This document shows positions 39,876 to 48,017 of a DNA stretch of 57,699 nucleotides, piece by piece (positions within the stretch are counted from its first letter, which is position 1; each line of letters starts with the position of its first letter). The notes beneath the pieces were generated by a model. It was not told the origin of the DNA, made no database searches, and saw only the letters and a program-made list of their open reading frames with translations. A program made the translations under genes and the position numbers. The DNA comes from Planctomycetota bacterium (GTDB taxonomy: Bacteria > Planctomycetota > Brocadiia > JAADGH01), in the NCBI GenBank assembly GCA_013152475.1, contig JAADGH010000035.1, positions 8,190 through 65,888 on the forward strand. The letters are read 5' to 3'.

Positions 39876-40747
39876 GCCTTACCTCCGACTGGCACATTCA
39901 CTCGCGCAATTCCTGCGACTCAGCCGCCTTGCCGGTGGCGGAGCTCGTCCGCTCCGCCGAGGAGAAGGGCATTCGCGACTACGGTCTCACCGATCACATC
40001 CACTCGACCTTCAACCTGCCCGACCTCGCCGCGTCGCGCAAGGAGTACCTGGCGAACGCGCCCTCGCCGCGCTTTCACTTCGGCGTCGAGGTGAGCTGCA
40101 TGTCCCAGTGGGAGCTCGATGAGATCGCCACGGGAAAGTACGACCGGCCCGTCTACGGCCTGCGCAAGGGCGGCCCGCCCGGCGCGCCGCTCGCAATCGG
40201 CCTAACCGATGAGCACATCAAGGCTTATGGCATCGAGTATGTCGTGGCCGGCACGCACTGGCCCATGTATGTCCCGCTGGAACGCGAGGCGGTCATCCGC
40301 GATTACCACCGGCAGAACATGTTCCTCGCTACGCACCCCCTCGTGGATATCGTCGCCCATCCGTGGTGGTGGCACGGGCACTGGCAGGACGACGACGGCC
40401 GCTTCACTGCCGAGCCGTGGTTCGACGACTTCGGCCACATTCCGAAATCGTTGCACGACGAGTTCGCCGCTGCGTGCATTGAACGCAACACCGTCGTGGA
40501 GATCAATATCAGCGCAAATCTCCTGAACCGGCGGTATCCCCAACACTTCAAGGAGCAATACCTCGACTACCTGGCCGACCTGAAGGCGCAGGGGGTCCGG
40601 TTGTGTGTCGGGTCCGACTGTCACTCGGCGACGTACGACACCGACTTCGAGACGGCCGAGGACATGCTCGACCGCGTCGGCATCCGGGACGAAAACCTCT
40701 GGCGGCTGCCGCCAAGGGAGGGATCGCCGCACAACGGCGCACGGTAA
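39872..40747 (+). CDS. PHP-domain metal-dependent phosphoesterase-like protein
   Basis: ATG 39872 overlaps the UROD-like stop as ATGA; the longer frame lies within that gene. The 291-residue protein begins SDWHIHSRNS, the first PHP metal motif, then has DYGLTDHIHSTFN, GVEVSCMSQ, VDIVAHPWWW and VRLCVGSDCHSATYD, which supply the histidines and acidic residues of a three-metal PHP site. The group includes histidinol-phosphatase-like and nucleic-acid phosphoesterases; the substrate here is unknown. Translational coupling to a UROD-like gene suggests a shared pathway. Confidence 0.8.
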   Translation: MSLTSDWHIHSRNSCDSAALPVAELVRSAEEKGIRDYGLTDHIHSTFNLPDLAASRKEYLANAPSPRFHFGVEVSCMSQWELDEIATGKYDRPVYGLRKGGPPGAPLAIGLTDEHIKAYGIEYVVAGTHWPMYVPLEREAVIRDYHRQNMFLATHPLVDIVAHPWWWHGHWQDDDGRFTAEPWFDDFGHIPKSLHDEFAAACIERNTVVEINISANLLNRRYPQHFKEQYLDYLADLKAQGVRLCVGSDCHSATYDTDFETAEDMLDRVGIRDENLWRLPPREGSPHNGAR

Positions 40748-40785
40748 GGGGAGAAAGCGGAATGACGACGTTCCCGCATACTCAC

Positions 40786-40950
40786 TCAGTAGACGCCGTG
40801 CGCCCGCATCAGGCCCTCGCCATCCTCCGGGCGGAGTTCGTAATGCTCCTTCAGGCGGCAGTCGATGCCGGGGTTTGCCGAATAGTTGATCGGCACGCGG
40901 TCGGGTTCCTGGTTGGCGAAGGCGGTGAGCACTCGTTCCTTCGATGTCAT
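40786..40950 (-). pseudogene. N-terminal remnant of a uroporphyrinogen decarboxylase-like gene
   Basis: A 54-residue frame, ATG 40950 to TGA 40786, reads MTSKERVLTAFANQEPDRVP, the conserved start of UROD-like proteins, and continues with a plausible family sequence (GIDCRLKEHYEL, EGLMRAHGVY). It then ends abruptly. The remaining 300 or so codons are missing; the PHP gene begins within 40 bases on the opposite strand. Its start overlaps the CGGC-protein stop as ATGA, as expected for a former operon partner. The 3' part was probably lost in a deletion. Confidence 0.75.
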
Positions 40951-41402
40951 GCTGATTCTCCGTCTGTATCCGGTGGGTCCTGCGGGCGGTCACCGTACAA
41001 CTCTTTCTTAAGCCGTTCGGCGGCCTCCTTGTTCAGCACGGTCCCTTCGACCAGATCGAGGCCGAGCTTGTCGCAGATCAGCGTCTTCAGGTAGTCTATG
41101 TGCGGGCACGGCGGGGCGTGAGAATTGTCGTTCGAGATGCAGGAGGAAAGATGCACCCGAATCCTGTCCTGCTCAATGCCTTCTTTCTTCTTGATCATCT
41201 TTCTGAGCTTGGCCAGCTTGCGATGCACGGCCCGCCCGCAGCACCCGCCGCATGTGATGGGGAGGAAGCGAATGTTGTCATCTTTTGCATACTCAAGGAA
41301 CCGGCCCTCCCTCGCGTGGAATGCCTGCTCGCAGAGGTACCCGGGGCAACGCTCCTTCACGATGTGGCACTGGACGACGACAATGTAATCTTTGGCAGAC
41401 AT
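40947..41402 (-). CDS. CGGC-domain protein
   Basis: The 151-residue cysteine-rich protein contains FLPITCGGCCGRAVHRKLA, the motif that names the CGGC family. Other possible metal-binding residues are in VVVQCHIVKERCPGYLC near the N-terminus and HLSSCISNDNSHAPPCPH. Such proteins are small, cytoplasmic and probably bind metal; their role is unproven. GAGGAG precedes the ATG. Two UROD-like frames, the remnant at 40786 and the full gene at 41445, flank it on the same strand, which hints at a link with one-carbon or corrinoid chemistry. Confidence 0.8.
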   Translation of the reverse strand: MSAKDYIVVVQCHIVKERCPGYLCEQAFHAREGRFLEYAKDDNIRFLPITCGGCCGRAVHRKLAKLRKMIKKKEGIEQDRIRVHLSSCISNDNSHAPPCPHIDYLKTLICDKLGLDLVEGTVLNKEAAERLKKELYGDRPQDPPDTDGESA

Positions 41403-41444
41403 ATCTCTCCTCTTCTGACGTAGGGTGGGGCCTCTGGCCGACCA

Positions 41445-42620
41445 TCACACAAACCGTCCCGGATCGATGGGGTAGGTCCCCCACTCATCCCGGCAGCGCT
41501 TCATCTCCAGGATGTTCTCCTTCTTCGCATCGACGGCGAGGGAGTGGGACGAGCCCATGATGTAGCCGCCGCCGGGCGCGGCATGCTCGAAGGCGTAACG
41601 AGCGTCGGCGCGGATGTCGTCAAGCGTGCCGAGGATGATGTGCTCGTGCCAGATGCCGCCCCAGAGGCAGAGCTTGCCGGCGACCCGTTCCTTCAGTTTG
41701 CCGATGTCCATGCCTGCCGTGCCCTGGATGCCTTCGTAGGCGTCGTAGGCGTCGGCCAGCTCGTCGATGATGGGCCATGTGTGGCCGCAGCAGTGCTTGA
41801 GCACCTTCAGCCCGTGCTTGTGCGCCTCCTCGCAGTGCGCCTTGTGCCAGGGGAAGACCATCCTGCGATAGATGTCAGGGCTGGCCATGAGCGCCGTGCT
41901 GCTGCCGAGGTCGCCGCAGGGCATGATGCCGTCGACGCCGAGCTGGGCCAGGAGCTTCACCTCGCGGATCATCTGACGGCCGCGCAGCTCGGCCAGTTTC
42001 TCGCACACCTCGGGATAGAGCGCGAGGCTCATCCACCGCTCCTCCTCCGTCGGCCCGAAGACGGGGAAGCCGAGGTCTCCGCACATCACCATGATGAAGT
42101 GGGTGCCCTTCATCTCCTTCACGGCGTGGTGGACGAACTCCCAGTCCGACGCGTTCGGGTCGCCGAGGGGTTGGTCGTCGAGCTTGTCGATCTGCTGTTG
42201 AATGCCCTCGACGGTGGGCGGCTTGTAGTTTTGGGTGTTCTCCTCGCTCACCTTGTAGGGCATGAGGTCGTGCGTCGTGGCGGAGATGCGGTGCAGATTG
42301 CCCGCCTTGTCGCGATAGGTCACGTCGTCGATCTTTTCCATCGGCTCCGGATGGTGGCCCTTGGGCGGCACGCGGCTGACGAAGACGATGTCCATCTCCA
42401 GCGCGCGGATGAGGTCGAGTCGGTCGCGCTTATAGCTTTCGACGATCTCGTCACGTCGGCCGTCCCAGTAGCCCTGGGTCTGTTTCATCTTCGACTGCAC
42501 CCAGGTCGGCCTGCCAAGGATGTCTTCATAGACATTGTAGTCGATGCTGTGCTCGCCCCAGGGGATGCGGTCGGGCTCGCGATGTTCCAGCGCAGCGAAA
42601 ACACGTTCGCGGGGTAGCAT
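41445..42620 (-). CDS. Uroporphyrinogen decarboxylase-like/corrinoid methyltransferase-like protein
   Basis: The 391-residue protein opens MLPRERVFAALEHREPDRIP after AGGAGATAAAC. TIM-barrel motifs of the UROD superfamily follow, such as QLGVDGIMPCGDLGSSTALM, GLKVLKHCCGHTWPIIDELA and GIQGTAGMDIGKLKERV. The HCCG segment matches the HxCG zinc-type motif of methyltransferases related to MtaA/MtbA, which suggests methyl transfer involving a corrinoid protein. It differs from the paralogue at 38895, which has HSDG at this position. No corrinoid protein is encoded here, so substrate and partner are unknown. Confidence 0.75.
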   Translation of the reverse strand: MLPRERVFAALEHREPDRIPWGEHSIDYNVYEDILGRPTWVQSKMKQTQGYWDGRRDEIVESYKRDRLDLIRALEMDIVFVSRVPPKGHHPEPMEKIDDVTYRDKAGNLHRISATTHDLMPYKVSEENTQNYKPPTVEGIQQQIDKLDDQPLGDPNASDWEFVHHAVKEMKGTHFIMVMCGDLGFPVFGPTEEERWMSLALYPEVCEKLAELRGRQMIREVKLLAQLGVDGIMPCGDLGSSTALMASPDIYRRMVFPWHKAHCEEAHKHGLKVLKHCCGHTWPIIDELADAYDAYEGIQGTAGMDIGKLKERVAGKLCLWGGIWHEHIILGTLDDIRADARYAFEHAAPGGGYIMGSSHSLAVDAKKENILEMKRCRDEWGTYPIDPGRFV

Positions 42621-42644
42621 GTTTATCTCCTAAGATTTTTCCTC

Positions 42645-42745
42645 ACGCAAAGACGCGAAGGACGCCAAGTTCATGTAGGGTGAGCCTTGCCCCACCATCA
42701 ATCTTCATCCGTTTCCACTCGTGGATTCCCGCTTGTGCGGGAATG
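42645..42745. repeat. Short dispersed repeat fragments including an 8-bp palindrome
   Basis: The gap between the UROD-like and hypothetical genes holds three repeat-like pieces. CACGCAAAGACGCGAAGGACG (near 42644-42664) is echoed by reverse-strand matches around 43480. GTAGGGTGAGCCTTGCCCCACC near 42677 resembles GTAGGGTGGGGCC at 41420. A perfect hairpin ATTCCCGC/GCGGGAAT with loop TTGT lies at 42725-42744. No gene is visible in the gap. Confidence 0.45.
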
Positions 42746-42764
42746 ACGTTCGTGGACAATCTTA

Positions 42765-43400
42765 TCAGCCAGATTCAAACTTTTCCCAGTCGACATCGTC
42801 CAGGTCATCCACTGACGAAACATTGCGGAACCATTTTAGGTTGCCGACAAGAAGCTCACTACACGGGAATTCGATGTTCTTGCGGTTGTGTGCTTGAACG
42901 GTTTCGAGCACCGCGAAAGGCCGCGGCTCGCCGTCGACGTCTCTTCCGCCGTAGCCGAGCAGAAGGTAGTATTCGTACTTCGCGCCCGACATTGAGTCAA
43001 ACAGGCGAGTCGTGAACGCCTTTCTCATACCCCGGTAGGTCGTCGAGTCGAGGCCCCACCGGATGGTACGTGTTCGGCCGCCAAGTGTCACCTCGATCTT
43101 GGCGTATCGCCCAAGATCATCCTTGGCGACCTCAAGCACTCTCAGAAAAGGTTCGTGTTTGTTTCTGGTCATGTGGCACCCGCGCCAAGCGTCCAAGGGA
43201 ACGCCATAGTCATCTAGCGCTTGGCGTTTCGCAATTTGGAGCGTATCTTGCAGATGATCGGCGACACAACGCCCGCCCTCGAAGACGTACAGATACCATC
43301 CAATGTCCGGAAGATCCTCCTCAATCACAAATCGCCGATTACCAATCTCGGCTTTGAGTTTGCGAAACGGTCTGAGCTTGCGGAACGTTCTCTCTTCCAT
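42765..43400 (-). CDS. Conserved-looking protein of unknown function
   Basis: About 211 residues are predicted from ATG 43400, which has GGGAAG five bases upstream; another in-frame ATG at 43418 is possible. No signal peptide or membrane segment is seen. The middle section has an alternating pattern typical of alpha/beta folds (IGWYLYVFEGGRCVADHLQD, LQIAKRQALDDYGVPLDAW). The second half is beta-rich (IEVTLGGRTRTIRWGLD, YEYYLLLGYGG). It is not assigned to a family. It stands in a repeat-rich patch with gene remnants on the far side, so it may have arrived recently. Base composition is slightly less GC-rich than the neighbouring genes by eye. Confidence 0.6.
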   Translation of the reverse strand: MEERTFRKLRPFRKLKAEIGNRRFVIEEDLPDIGWYLYVFEGGRCVADHLQDTLQIAKRQALDDYGVPLDAWRGCHMTRNKHEPFLRVLEVAKDDLGRYAKIEVTLGGRTRTIRWGLDSTTYRGMRKAFTTRLFDSMSGAKYEYYLLLGYGGRDVDGEPRPFAVLETVQAHNRKNIEFPCSELLVGNLKWFRNVSSVDDLDDVDWEKFESG

Positions 43401-43515
43401 CGCATCTTCCCAAGTCATGCAGAGGTCGGATCGCCCGCCCTACATTTCATCCGTGTTTATCTGTAGCTGCACCCTCTCTTTGCGTCCTTTGCGAGCTTTG
43501 CGAGAGACATTCTTC

Positions 43516-43740
43516 TCACGCAAACGCCACGCACACCATCTGATGCCCGTCGACCCTCGGCACGGTGAACTCGACGCGGCCGTCCTTCAGGGTGAACTCG
43601 AGCGCCTCCTCCTGCGGGACGCGGCCGACGCTCTTCACCTCGCGTCCCACGCGGAGGGAACAGCCGACGTCGTGGATCGGAATCATGTCCTTGACACAGG
43701 GACTTGCGGAAAACCATGCGACGGCGCGTTCATCGCCATG
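43516..43740 (-). pseudogene. C-terminal remnant of a glycoside hydrolase
   Basis: On the minus strand the last 60 codons before the TGA/TAA region at 43516 read KDMIPIHDVGCSLRVG, then EALEFTLKDGRVEFTVPRVD and GHQMVCVAF. This resembles the final beta-domain of beta-galactosidase or fucosidase-like enzymes, which often ends in a P-x-[VL]-x-x-H-x-M-V-V-type segment. Upstream there is no catalytic domain and no good start. The 478-base gap 43419-43896 holds only this remnant, repeat pieces and the cmk promoter. The identification rests on a short stretch and is tentative. Confidence 0.45.
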
Positions 43741-43833
43741 CGCCTCATTCGAGCACAACGTCTTTCCACACTTTTTCAGCGTACGGTAAGTGGGCGGCGG
43801 TGTCAAGGGAGCGCGCACCGACGGAAAAAATAC

Positions 43834-43863
43834 TTGTCATGCGCCGAACCTCTGTGCTACACT
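43834..43863 (+). promoter_or_regulatory. Sigma-70 promoter for the cmk-plsC-rpsA block
   Basis: TTGTCA at 43834-43839 and TACACT at 43858-43863 are separated by 18 bases. Transcription would start near 43870. AAGGGA at 43883-43888 then serves as ribosome-binding site for the GTG at 43897. Confidence 0.55.
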
Positions 43864-43896
43864 ATTGTGCTTGTATGTGGTCAAGGGACTCGATAG

Positions 43897-44574
43897 GTGT
43901 GGCGTGCTCGATTGATCGTAACGATTGACGGACCTGCCGGCGCCGGGAAAAGCAGCGTGGCAAAGGCCGTGGCCCAACGGCTCGGCCTGCGCTATCTCGA
44001 CACAGGGGCCATGTACCGCGCCGTCACATGGAAGGCGCTCGACAATGGGGTGGACCTCGAAGACGAGCAGGAGCTCCGGCGGATTGCCGACGCGATGCAT
44101 TTGGAGCTTCTTGATGACGGCCGCGCGATCGTGGACGGGCGCGATGTGACCCGCGAGATCCGCGATCCGGCGGTGACCCGGCAGACGTATTACGCCGCGC
44201 GGTCGCGCCAAGTCCGCGAGCGGCTGTGGGAACTGCAACGCGCCTTCGGGGTGCAGGGCTGCGTGGCCGAGGGGCGGGACATGGGGACCGTGGTCTTCCC
44301 CAACGCGGACAGGAAGATCTACCTGGACGCACGGCCGGAGGTTCGGGCGGAGCGGCGACACAGGCAGTTGGCCGAGACGCCGCCTCCCCCGCCGCTGAAG
44401 GAGGTCATGAGGGAGGTCCAAGAGCGCGACCGAAAAGACCTGACCCGCGACGTGGCGCCGCTGGCCAAGGCCGATGATGCGGAGTATGTGGATACATCGG
44501 ACATGACCTTCGACGAAGTCGTGGACCTGATCGAGAAGAAGGTTCGAGAAGGAGGGGGGCCATCGAACGGGTAA
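43897..44574 (+). CDS. cmk: Cytidylate kinase
   Basis: The 225-residue kinase transfers phosphate from ATP to CMP or dCMP. Its P-loop is TIDGPAGAGKSSVAKAVA, followed by LDTGAMYRAVTW, the CMP-binding region, REIRDPAVT, GCVAEGRDMGTVVFPNAD (the conserved GRDxGTVVFP), LDARPEVRAERR and a lid segment RDRKDLTRDVAPLAKA. The GTG start has AAGGGA eight bases upstream; TTG 43912 would also give a complete P-loop. The order cmk-plsC-rpsA is common in several bacterial phyla. It appears to head the core operon. Confidence 0.95.
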   Translation: MWRARLIVTIDGPAGAGKSSVAKAVAQRLGLRYLDTGAMYRAVTWKALDNGVDLEDEQELRRIADAMHLELLDDGRAIVDGRDVTREIRDPAVTRQTYYAARSRQVRERLWELQRAFGVQGCVAEGRDMGTVVFPNADRKIYLDARPEVRAERRHRQLAETPPPPPLKEVMREVQERDRKDLTRDVAPLAKADDAEYVDTSDMTFDEVVDLIEKKVREGGGPSNG

Positions 44575-44591
44575 AGAGATCCTGGTATATC

Positions 44592-45215
44592 GTGTGCCAG
44601 ACGATGTTGCGGATCTTCTTCATTGTCGTGTTCAAGCTCCGCGTCTACGGTCGCGAGAGGGTGCCGGCGTCGGGTGGGGTTGTCATCGCGTCGAACCACC
44701 AGAGTTTTTTCGACCCGGTGTTGGTCGGGGTCGGCCTGCCGAGGTCGCTGAATTATATGGCGAGGGACTCGCTTTTTCGGTTTTTGCCGTTTCGATGGCT
44801 GATCCGGTCTCTGAATGCATTCCCGCTAAGGCGGGAGGGAATTGACACGGCAACCATTCGCGAAGCGATTCGGCGCGTGAGCAATGGCGGAGTGCTGGTC
44901 ATTTTTCCCGAAGGCACGCGAACGAGAGACGGCCGAATTTCGGCCATCAAGAAGGGAGTGGGGCTGATTTCGCGCCACGCAAAGGCGCCCATTGTCCCTG
45001 CTGTGATCGACGGGGCTTTCGAGGCCTGGCCCCGTCACAAGGTATTGTGCAGGCCCTTTCCGATCAAGGTGGCGTTCGGCCCGCCGATTTCGTACGCCCA
45101 GCAGGCGGCGATGTCGGAGGAAGAGATGGCGCAGATCATCACGGACCGAATGGCGGCCTTGCAGCGGTTCCTCTTTGAAAAGAGGGACCGGAAGCGTGAA
45201 GCAGCCCGGCGCTGA
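44592..45215 (+). CDS. plsC: 1-acyl-sn-glycerol-3-phosphate acyltransferase
   Basis: The 207-residue protein has the acyltransferase motifs ASNHQSFFDPV (NHxxxxD), NAFPLRREGID and VIFPEGTRTRDG, and the PlsC-type IVPAVIDGA. It makes phosphatidic acid from lysophosphatidic acid at the membrane; a hydrophobic N-terminus (LRIFFIVVFKL) suits that location. GTG 44592 lacks a good ribosome-binding site. The same frame extends ten codons further to an ATC at 44562 with GGAGG six bases before it, overlapping the end of cmk, so translation may start there at a non-standard codon. It lies between cmk and rpsA. Confidence 0.92.
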   Translation: MCQTMLRIFFIVVFKLRVYGRERVPASGGVVIASNHQSFFDPVLVGVGLPRSLNYMARDSLFRFLPFRWLIRSLNAFPLRREGIDTATIREAIRRVSNGGVLVIFPEGTRTRDGRISAIKKGVGLISRHAKAPIVPAVIDGAFEAWPRHKVLCRPFPIKVAFGPPISYAQQAAMSEEEMAQIITDRMAALQRFLFEKRDRKREAARR

Positions 45216-45241
45216 AGTGGGCTGCGTGGAGGAACTATTTT

Positions 45242-47083
45242 ATGGTAGACAAGAATCTGTTGGAGCAGCATAACATCGATCTCCAGGAGGTCGAAGAGGA
45301 AGTCCAGGCCATCCTGCAGGAGCATGGCGGCACGGACATTACGAAGGACATCGAGCAGTCGATTAAGGATTTCGAGGTGGGGTCCATCCTTACCGGACGA
45401 GTTCTTGAGATCAGCGGAAACGATGTCGTTATCGATGTCGGTTACAAGTCCGAAGGCATCGTGTCGCTGGACGAGTTCGGGCGCCAGGAGGACGTGGCGC
45501 CGGGGAGCCAGGTCGAGGTGCTGCTCGAGGCCGTCGAGGACGACTCCGGGCTGATCGTCCTCTCCAAGCGGAAGGCCGACCGCATCCGGGGCTGGGAGAA
45601 GATCATTGCCGAGCACGCCGAGGGCGATGTGGTCACCGGCGGGGTCACGCGCAAGATCAAGGGCGGCCTGCTGGTGGACATCGGCGTCCCGGTCTTTCTG
45701 CCGGCCTCGCAGGTGGACATCCGCCGGCCGGGCGACATCGGCGACTGGGTGGGCCGCGATGTGACGTGCAAAATCCTCAAGATCGACGAAAGCCGGCGCA
45801 ACATCGTCGTCTCGCGCCGCAAGCTCATCGAGGAGGAGCGCGAGGAGCGCAAAAAGGAGCTCATGGCCGTCATCGAGGGGGGCCAGGTGCGCAAGGGCGT
45901 CGTGAAAAACATCGCCGACTTCGGCGCGTTCGTGGACCTCGGCGGTATCGACGGTCTGCTCCACATCACCGACATGAGCTGGGGCCGGATCAGCCACCCG
46001 TCGGAGATGGTCGCCATCGATCAGGAGATCGAGATCAAAATCCTGAACGTGGACAAGGAGAAGGAAAAGATCGCCCTCGGCCTGAAGCAGTTGACCGCGA
46101 GCCCGTGGGAAGACATCGAGACGAAATACCCCGTTGGCTCTCGCACGACCGGCCAGGTAGTGAACGTCACCTCCTACGGCGCGTTCGTAAAGCTGGAGAC
46201 CGGCGTGGAGGGCTTGGTGCACATCTCCGAGATGTCCTGGACGCGGCGGATCAACCATCCGTCGGAGGTCGTAGCCATCGGCGACACGATCGAGGTCGTG
46301 GTCCTCAGCATCAACAAGGAGAAGCAGGAGATCTCCCTCGGCATGAAGCAGACCGAGCTGAACCCGTGGACGCTCGTCGAGCAGAAGTACCCGCCGAACA
46401 CACAGATCAAGGGCCGCGTGCGCAACCTGACGAACTACGGCGCGTTCATCGAGCTCGAAGAGGGCATCGACGGCCTGCTGCACCTCTCCGACATGTCCTG
46501 GACACGGAAGGTGACCCACCCGTCGGAGATCGTAAAGAAAGGCGACAAGGTGGAGGTCATCGTCCTTTCCGTCGATCAAGAAAAGAAGCGTGTCGCTCTT
46601 GGTCTGAAACAGCTGCAACCCGACCCGTGGGACAGCGATATCCCCAGCAAGTACAAGGTGGGCGACGTCGTACACGGCAAGGTGACGAAGATCGCCAGCT
46701 TCGGCGTTTTTGTCGAGCTGGAGAACGGTCTGGAGGGCCTGCTCCACATCTCGGAGCTGTCCGAGAGGAAGGTGCAGACGCCGGAGGAGGTCGTCAACAT
46801 CAACGACGAGGTGAACGTTCGTATCATTAAGGTCGACCCGATCGAGCGAAAGATCGGCCTGAGCCTGCGGACCGTGAAAGGCGCGCCAGAGGATGAAACG
46901 GGCGTGACGAAGGCCGAGGCCCCGCCCGCGGAGGAAGAGCAGCCTGAGCCGCCTGCGGAGGAGCCGGTCGTAGTGGAAAAACCGGCCGCGGAAGCCGCCG
47001 CCCCGGAAGAGGAGGCGCCGGAGGGCGAAACCGAAGCGGAGGCGATTCCACCCGCCGAAGAGGAAAAGGCGGAGCCCCAATAG
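45242..47083 (+). CDS. rpsA: 30S ribosomal protein S1
   Basis: The 613-residue protein contains six S1 repeats of about 70 residues each, near residues 45-112, 130-196, 217-285, 302-370, 389-457 and 476-543. Repeats 3-6 show the conserved pattern KGVVKNIADFGAFVDLGGIDGLLHI, seen in variations such as GQVVNVTSYGAFVKL and GRVRNLTNYGAFIEL, ending in DMSW and HPSE segments. S1 helps mRNA binding on the 30S subunit. The last 70 residues are a low-complexity Glu/Pro/Ala tail. A TGGAGGA site precedes the ATG. The long antisense open frame over this gene is a shadow. Confidence 0.95.
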   Translation: MVDKNLLEQHNIDLQEVEEEVQAILQEHGGTDITKDIEQSIKDFEVGSILTGRVLEISGNDVVIDVGYKSEGIVSLDEFGRQEDVAPGSQVEVLLEAVEDDSGLIVLSKRKADRIRGWEKIIAEHAEGDVVTGGVTRKIKGGLLVDIGVPVFLPASQVDIRRPGDIGDWVGRDVTCKILKIDESRRNIVVSRRKLIEEEREERKKELMAVIEGGQVRKGVVKNIADFGAFVDLGGIDGLLHITDMSWGRISHPSEMVAIDQEIEIKILNVDKEKEKIALGLKQLTASPWEDIETKYPVGSRTTGQVVNVTSYGAFVKLETGVEGLVHISEMSWTRRINHPSEVVAIGDTIEVVVLSINKEKQEISLGMKQTELNPWTLVEQKYPPNTQIKGRVRNLTNYGAFIELEEGIDGLLHLSDMSWTRKVTHPSEIVKKGDKVEVIVLSVDQEKKRVALGLKQLQPDPWDSDIPSKYKVGDVVHGKVTKIASFGVFVELENGLEGLLHISELSERKVQTPEEVVNINDEVNVRIIKVDPIERKIGLSLRTVKGAPEDETGVTKAEAPPAEEEQPEPPAEEPVVVEKPAAEAAAPEEEAPEGETEAEAIPPAEEEKAEPQ

Positions 47084-47149
47084 CCGGGCGCCGCGTTGCT
47101 GACGTGGGGACGCTATCGTGGCTTGAATCGACACGGTGAGTGAGAGGCC

Positions 47150-47974
47150 ATGCCGAAACGATCGAGAGCCGAGAGCGGCCTGGAGACCTATCTCCGGGAG
47201 ATCAACTTGGTCCCTCTGCTGACGGCGGAGGAGGAGAAAGACCTCGCCAAGCGCGTGGCGAAGGGAGATCAGAAGGCCCGCGATAAAATGATCCGGGCGA
47301 ACCTGCGCCTGGTCGTCAGCATCGCCAAAAATTACGTGCACAAGGGCCTGTCGCTCCTCGACCTGATCGAGGAGGGCAACATCGGCCTCATGCGGGCGGT
47401 GGAGGGCTTCAACCCCAAGATCGGCTGCCGGTTCAGCACCTATGCCACATGGTGGATCCGCCAGTCCATCCGCCGGGCCCTGACCAACAAGGTCAAGACC
47501 ATTCGCATCCCGGCCTACATGGTCGAGATGATCTCGAAATGGAAGAGCAAGTACCATGAGCTCTCCGACAAGCTGGACCGCTCGCCGTCCTGGGAGGAAG
47601 TGGCGGAGGAGATGGATCTTTCCGACCGGCGCGCCGAGCTGATCCAGGACGCCGTCAAGGCATCCAAATCCCCCGCCCAGCCGCTCGATTCCGACATGCT
47701 CTGGCTCCTCCACGAGGTGCTGGAGGATGAAAAGGCCAAGATGCCGGAAGACGAGCTGATCGCGGCCTCCGATCGCGAGAAGATCGAAAAGGCCCTGGCC
47801 TCCCTCTCCCGTCGCGAACGCAACGTCATCCGGATGCGCTTCGGCCTCGAAACCGGGACGCCCCTGACACTTAAGGACATCGGTGGCAAGCTGAAACTCA
47901 CCCGCGAGAGGGTCCGGCAGATCGAGAACGAGGCCCTGCGTAAACTCAGCACGATCATGACGGAGGAGGGATAG
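47150..47974 (+). CDS. RNA polymerase sigma factor, RpoD/RpoS-type (group 2-like)
   Basis: The 274-residue sigma-70 protein begins with region 1.2 ([21 protein letters not shown]) and has region 2 with the core-binding and -10-binding helices ([47 protein letters not shown]). Region 3 ([15 protein letters not shown]) and region 4 ([20 protein letters not shown]) follow. Region 1.1 and the non-conserved region are absent, so it is shorter than a primary sigma factor and probably an alternative one. It follows rpsA by 66 bases. A specific stress or growth-phase role cannot be assigned. Confidence 0.9.
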   Translation: MPKRSRAESGLETYLREINLVPLLTAEEEKDLAKRVAKGDQKARDKMIRANLRLVVSIAKNYVHKGLSLLDLIEEGNIGLMRAVEGFNPKIGCRFSTYATWWIRQSIRRALTNKVKTIRIPAYMVEMISKWKSKYHELSDKLDRSPSWEEVAEEMDLSDRRAELIQDAVKASKSPAQPLDSDMLWLLHEVLEDEKAKMPEDELIAASDREKIEKALASLSRRERNVIRMRFGLETGTPLTLKDIGGKLKLTRERVRQIENEALRKLSTIMTEEG

Positions 47975-48017
47975 ACGCTACCGAAAACCAACCACTTGTA
48001 CCGAGGAGAAATCTAAA

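Noticed and set aside
45035..47713. 892-residue minus-strand open frame
   Set aside because: It covers rpsA and part of the sigma factor in antisense. The low-complexity Arg/Leu/Asp protein has no domain.
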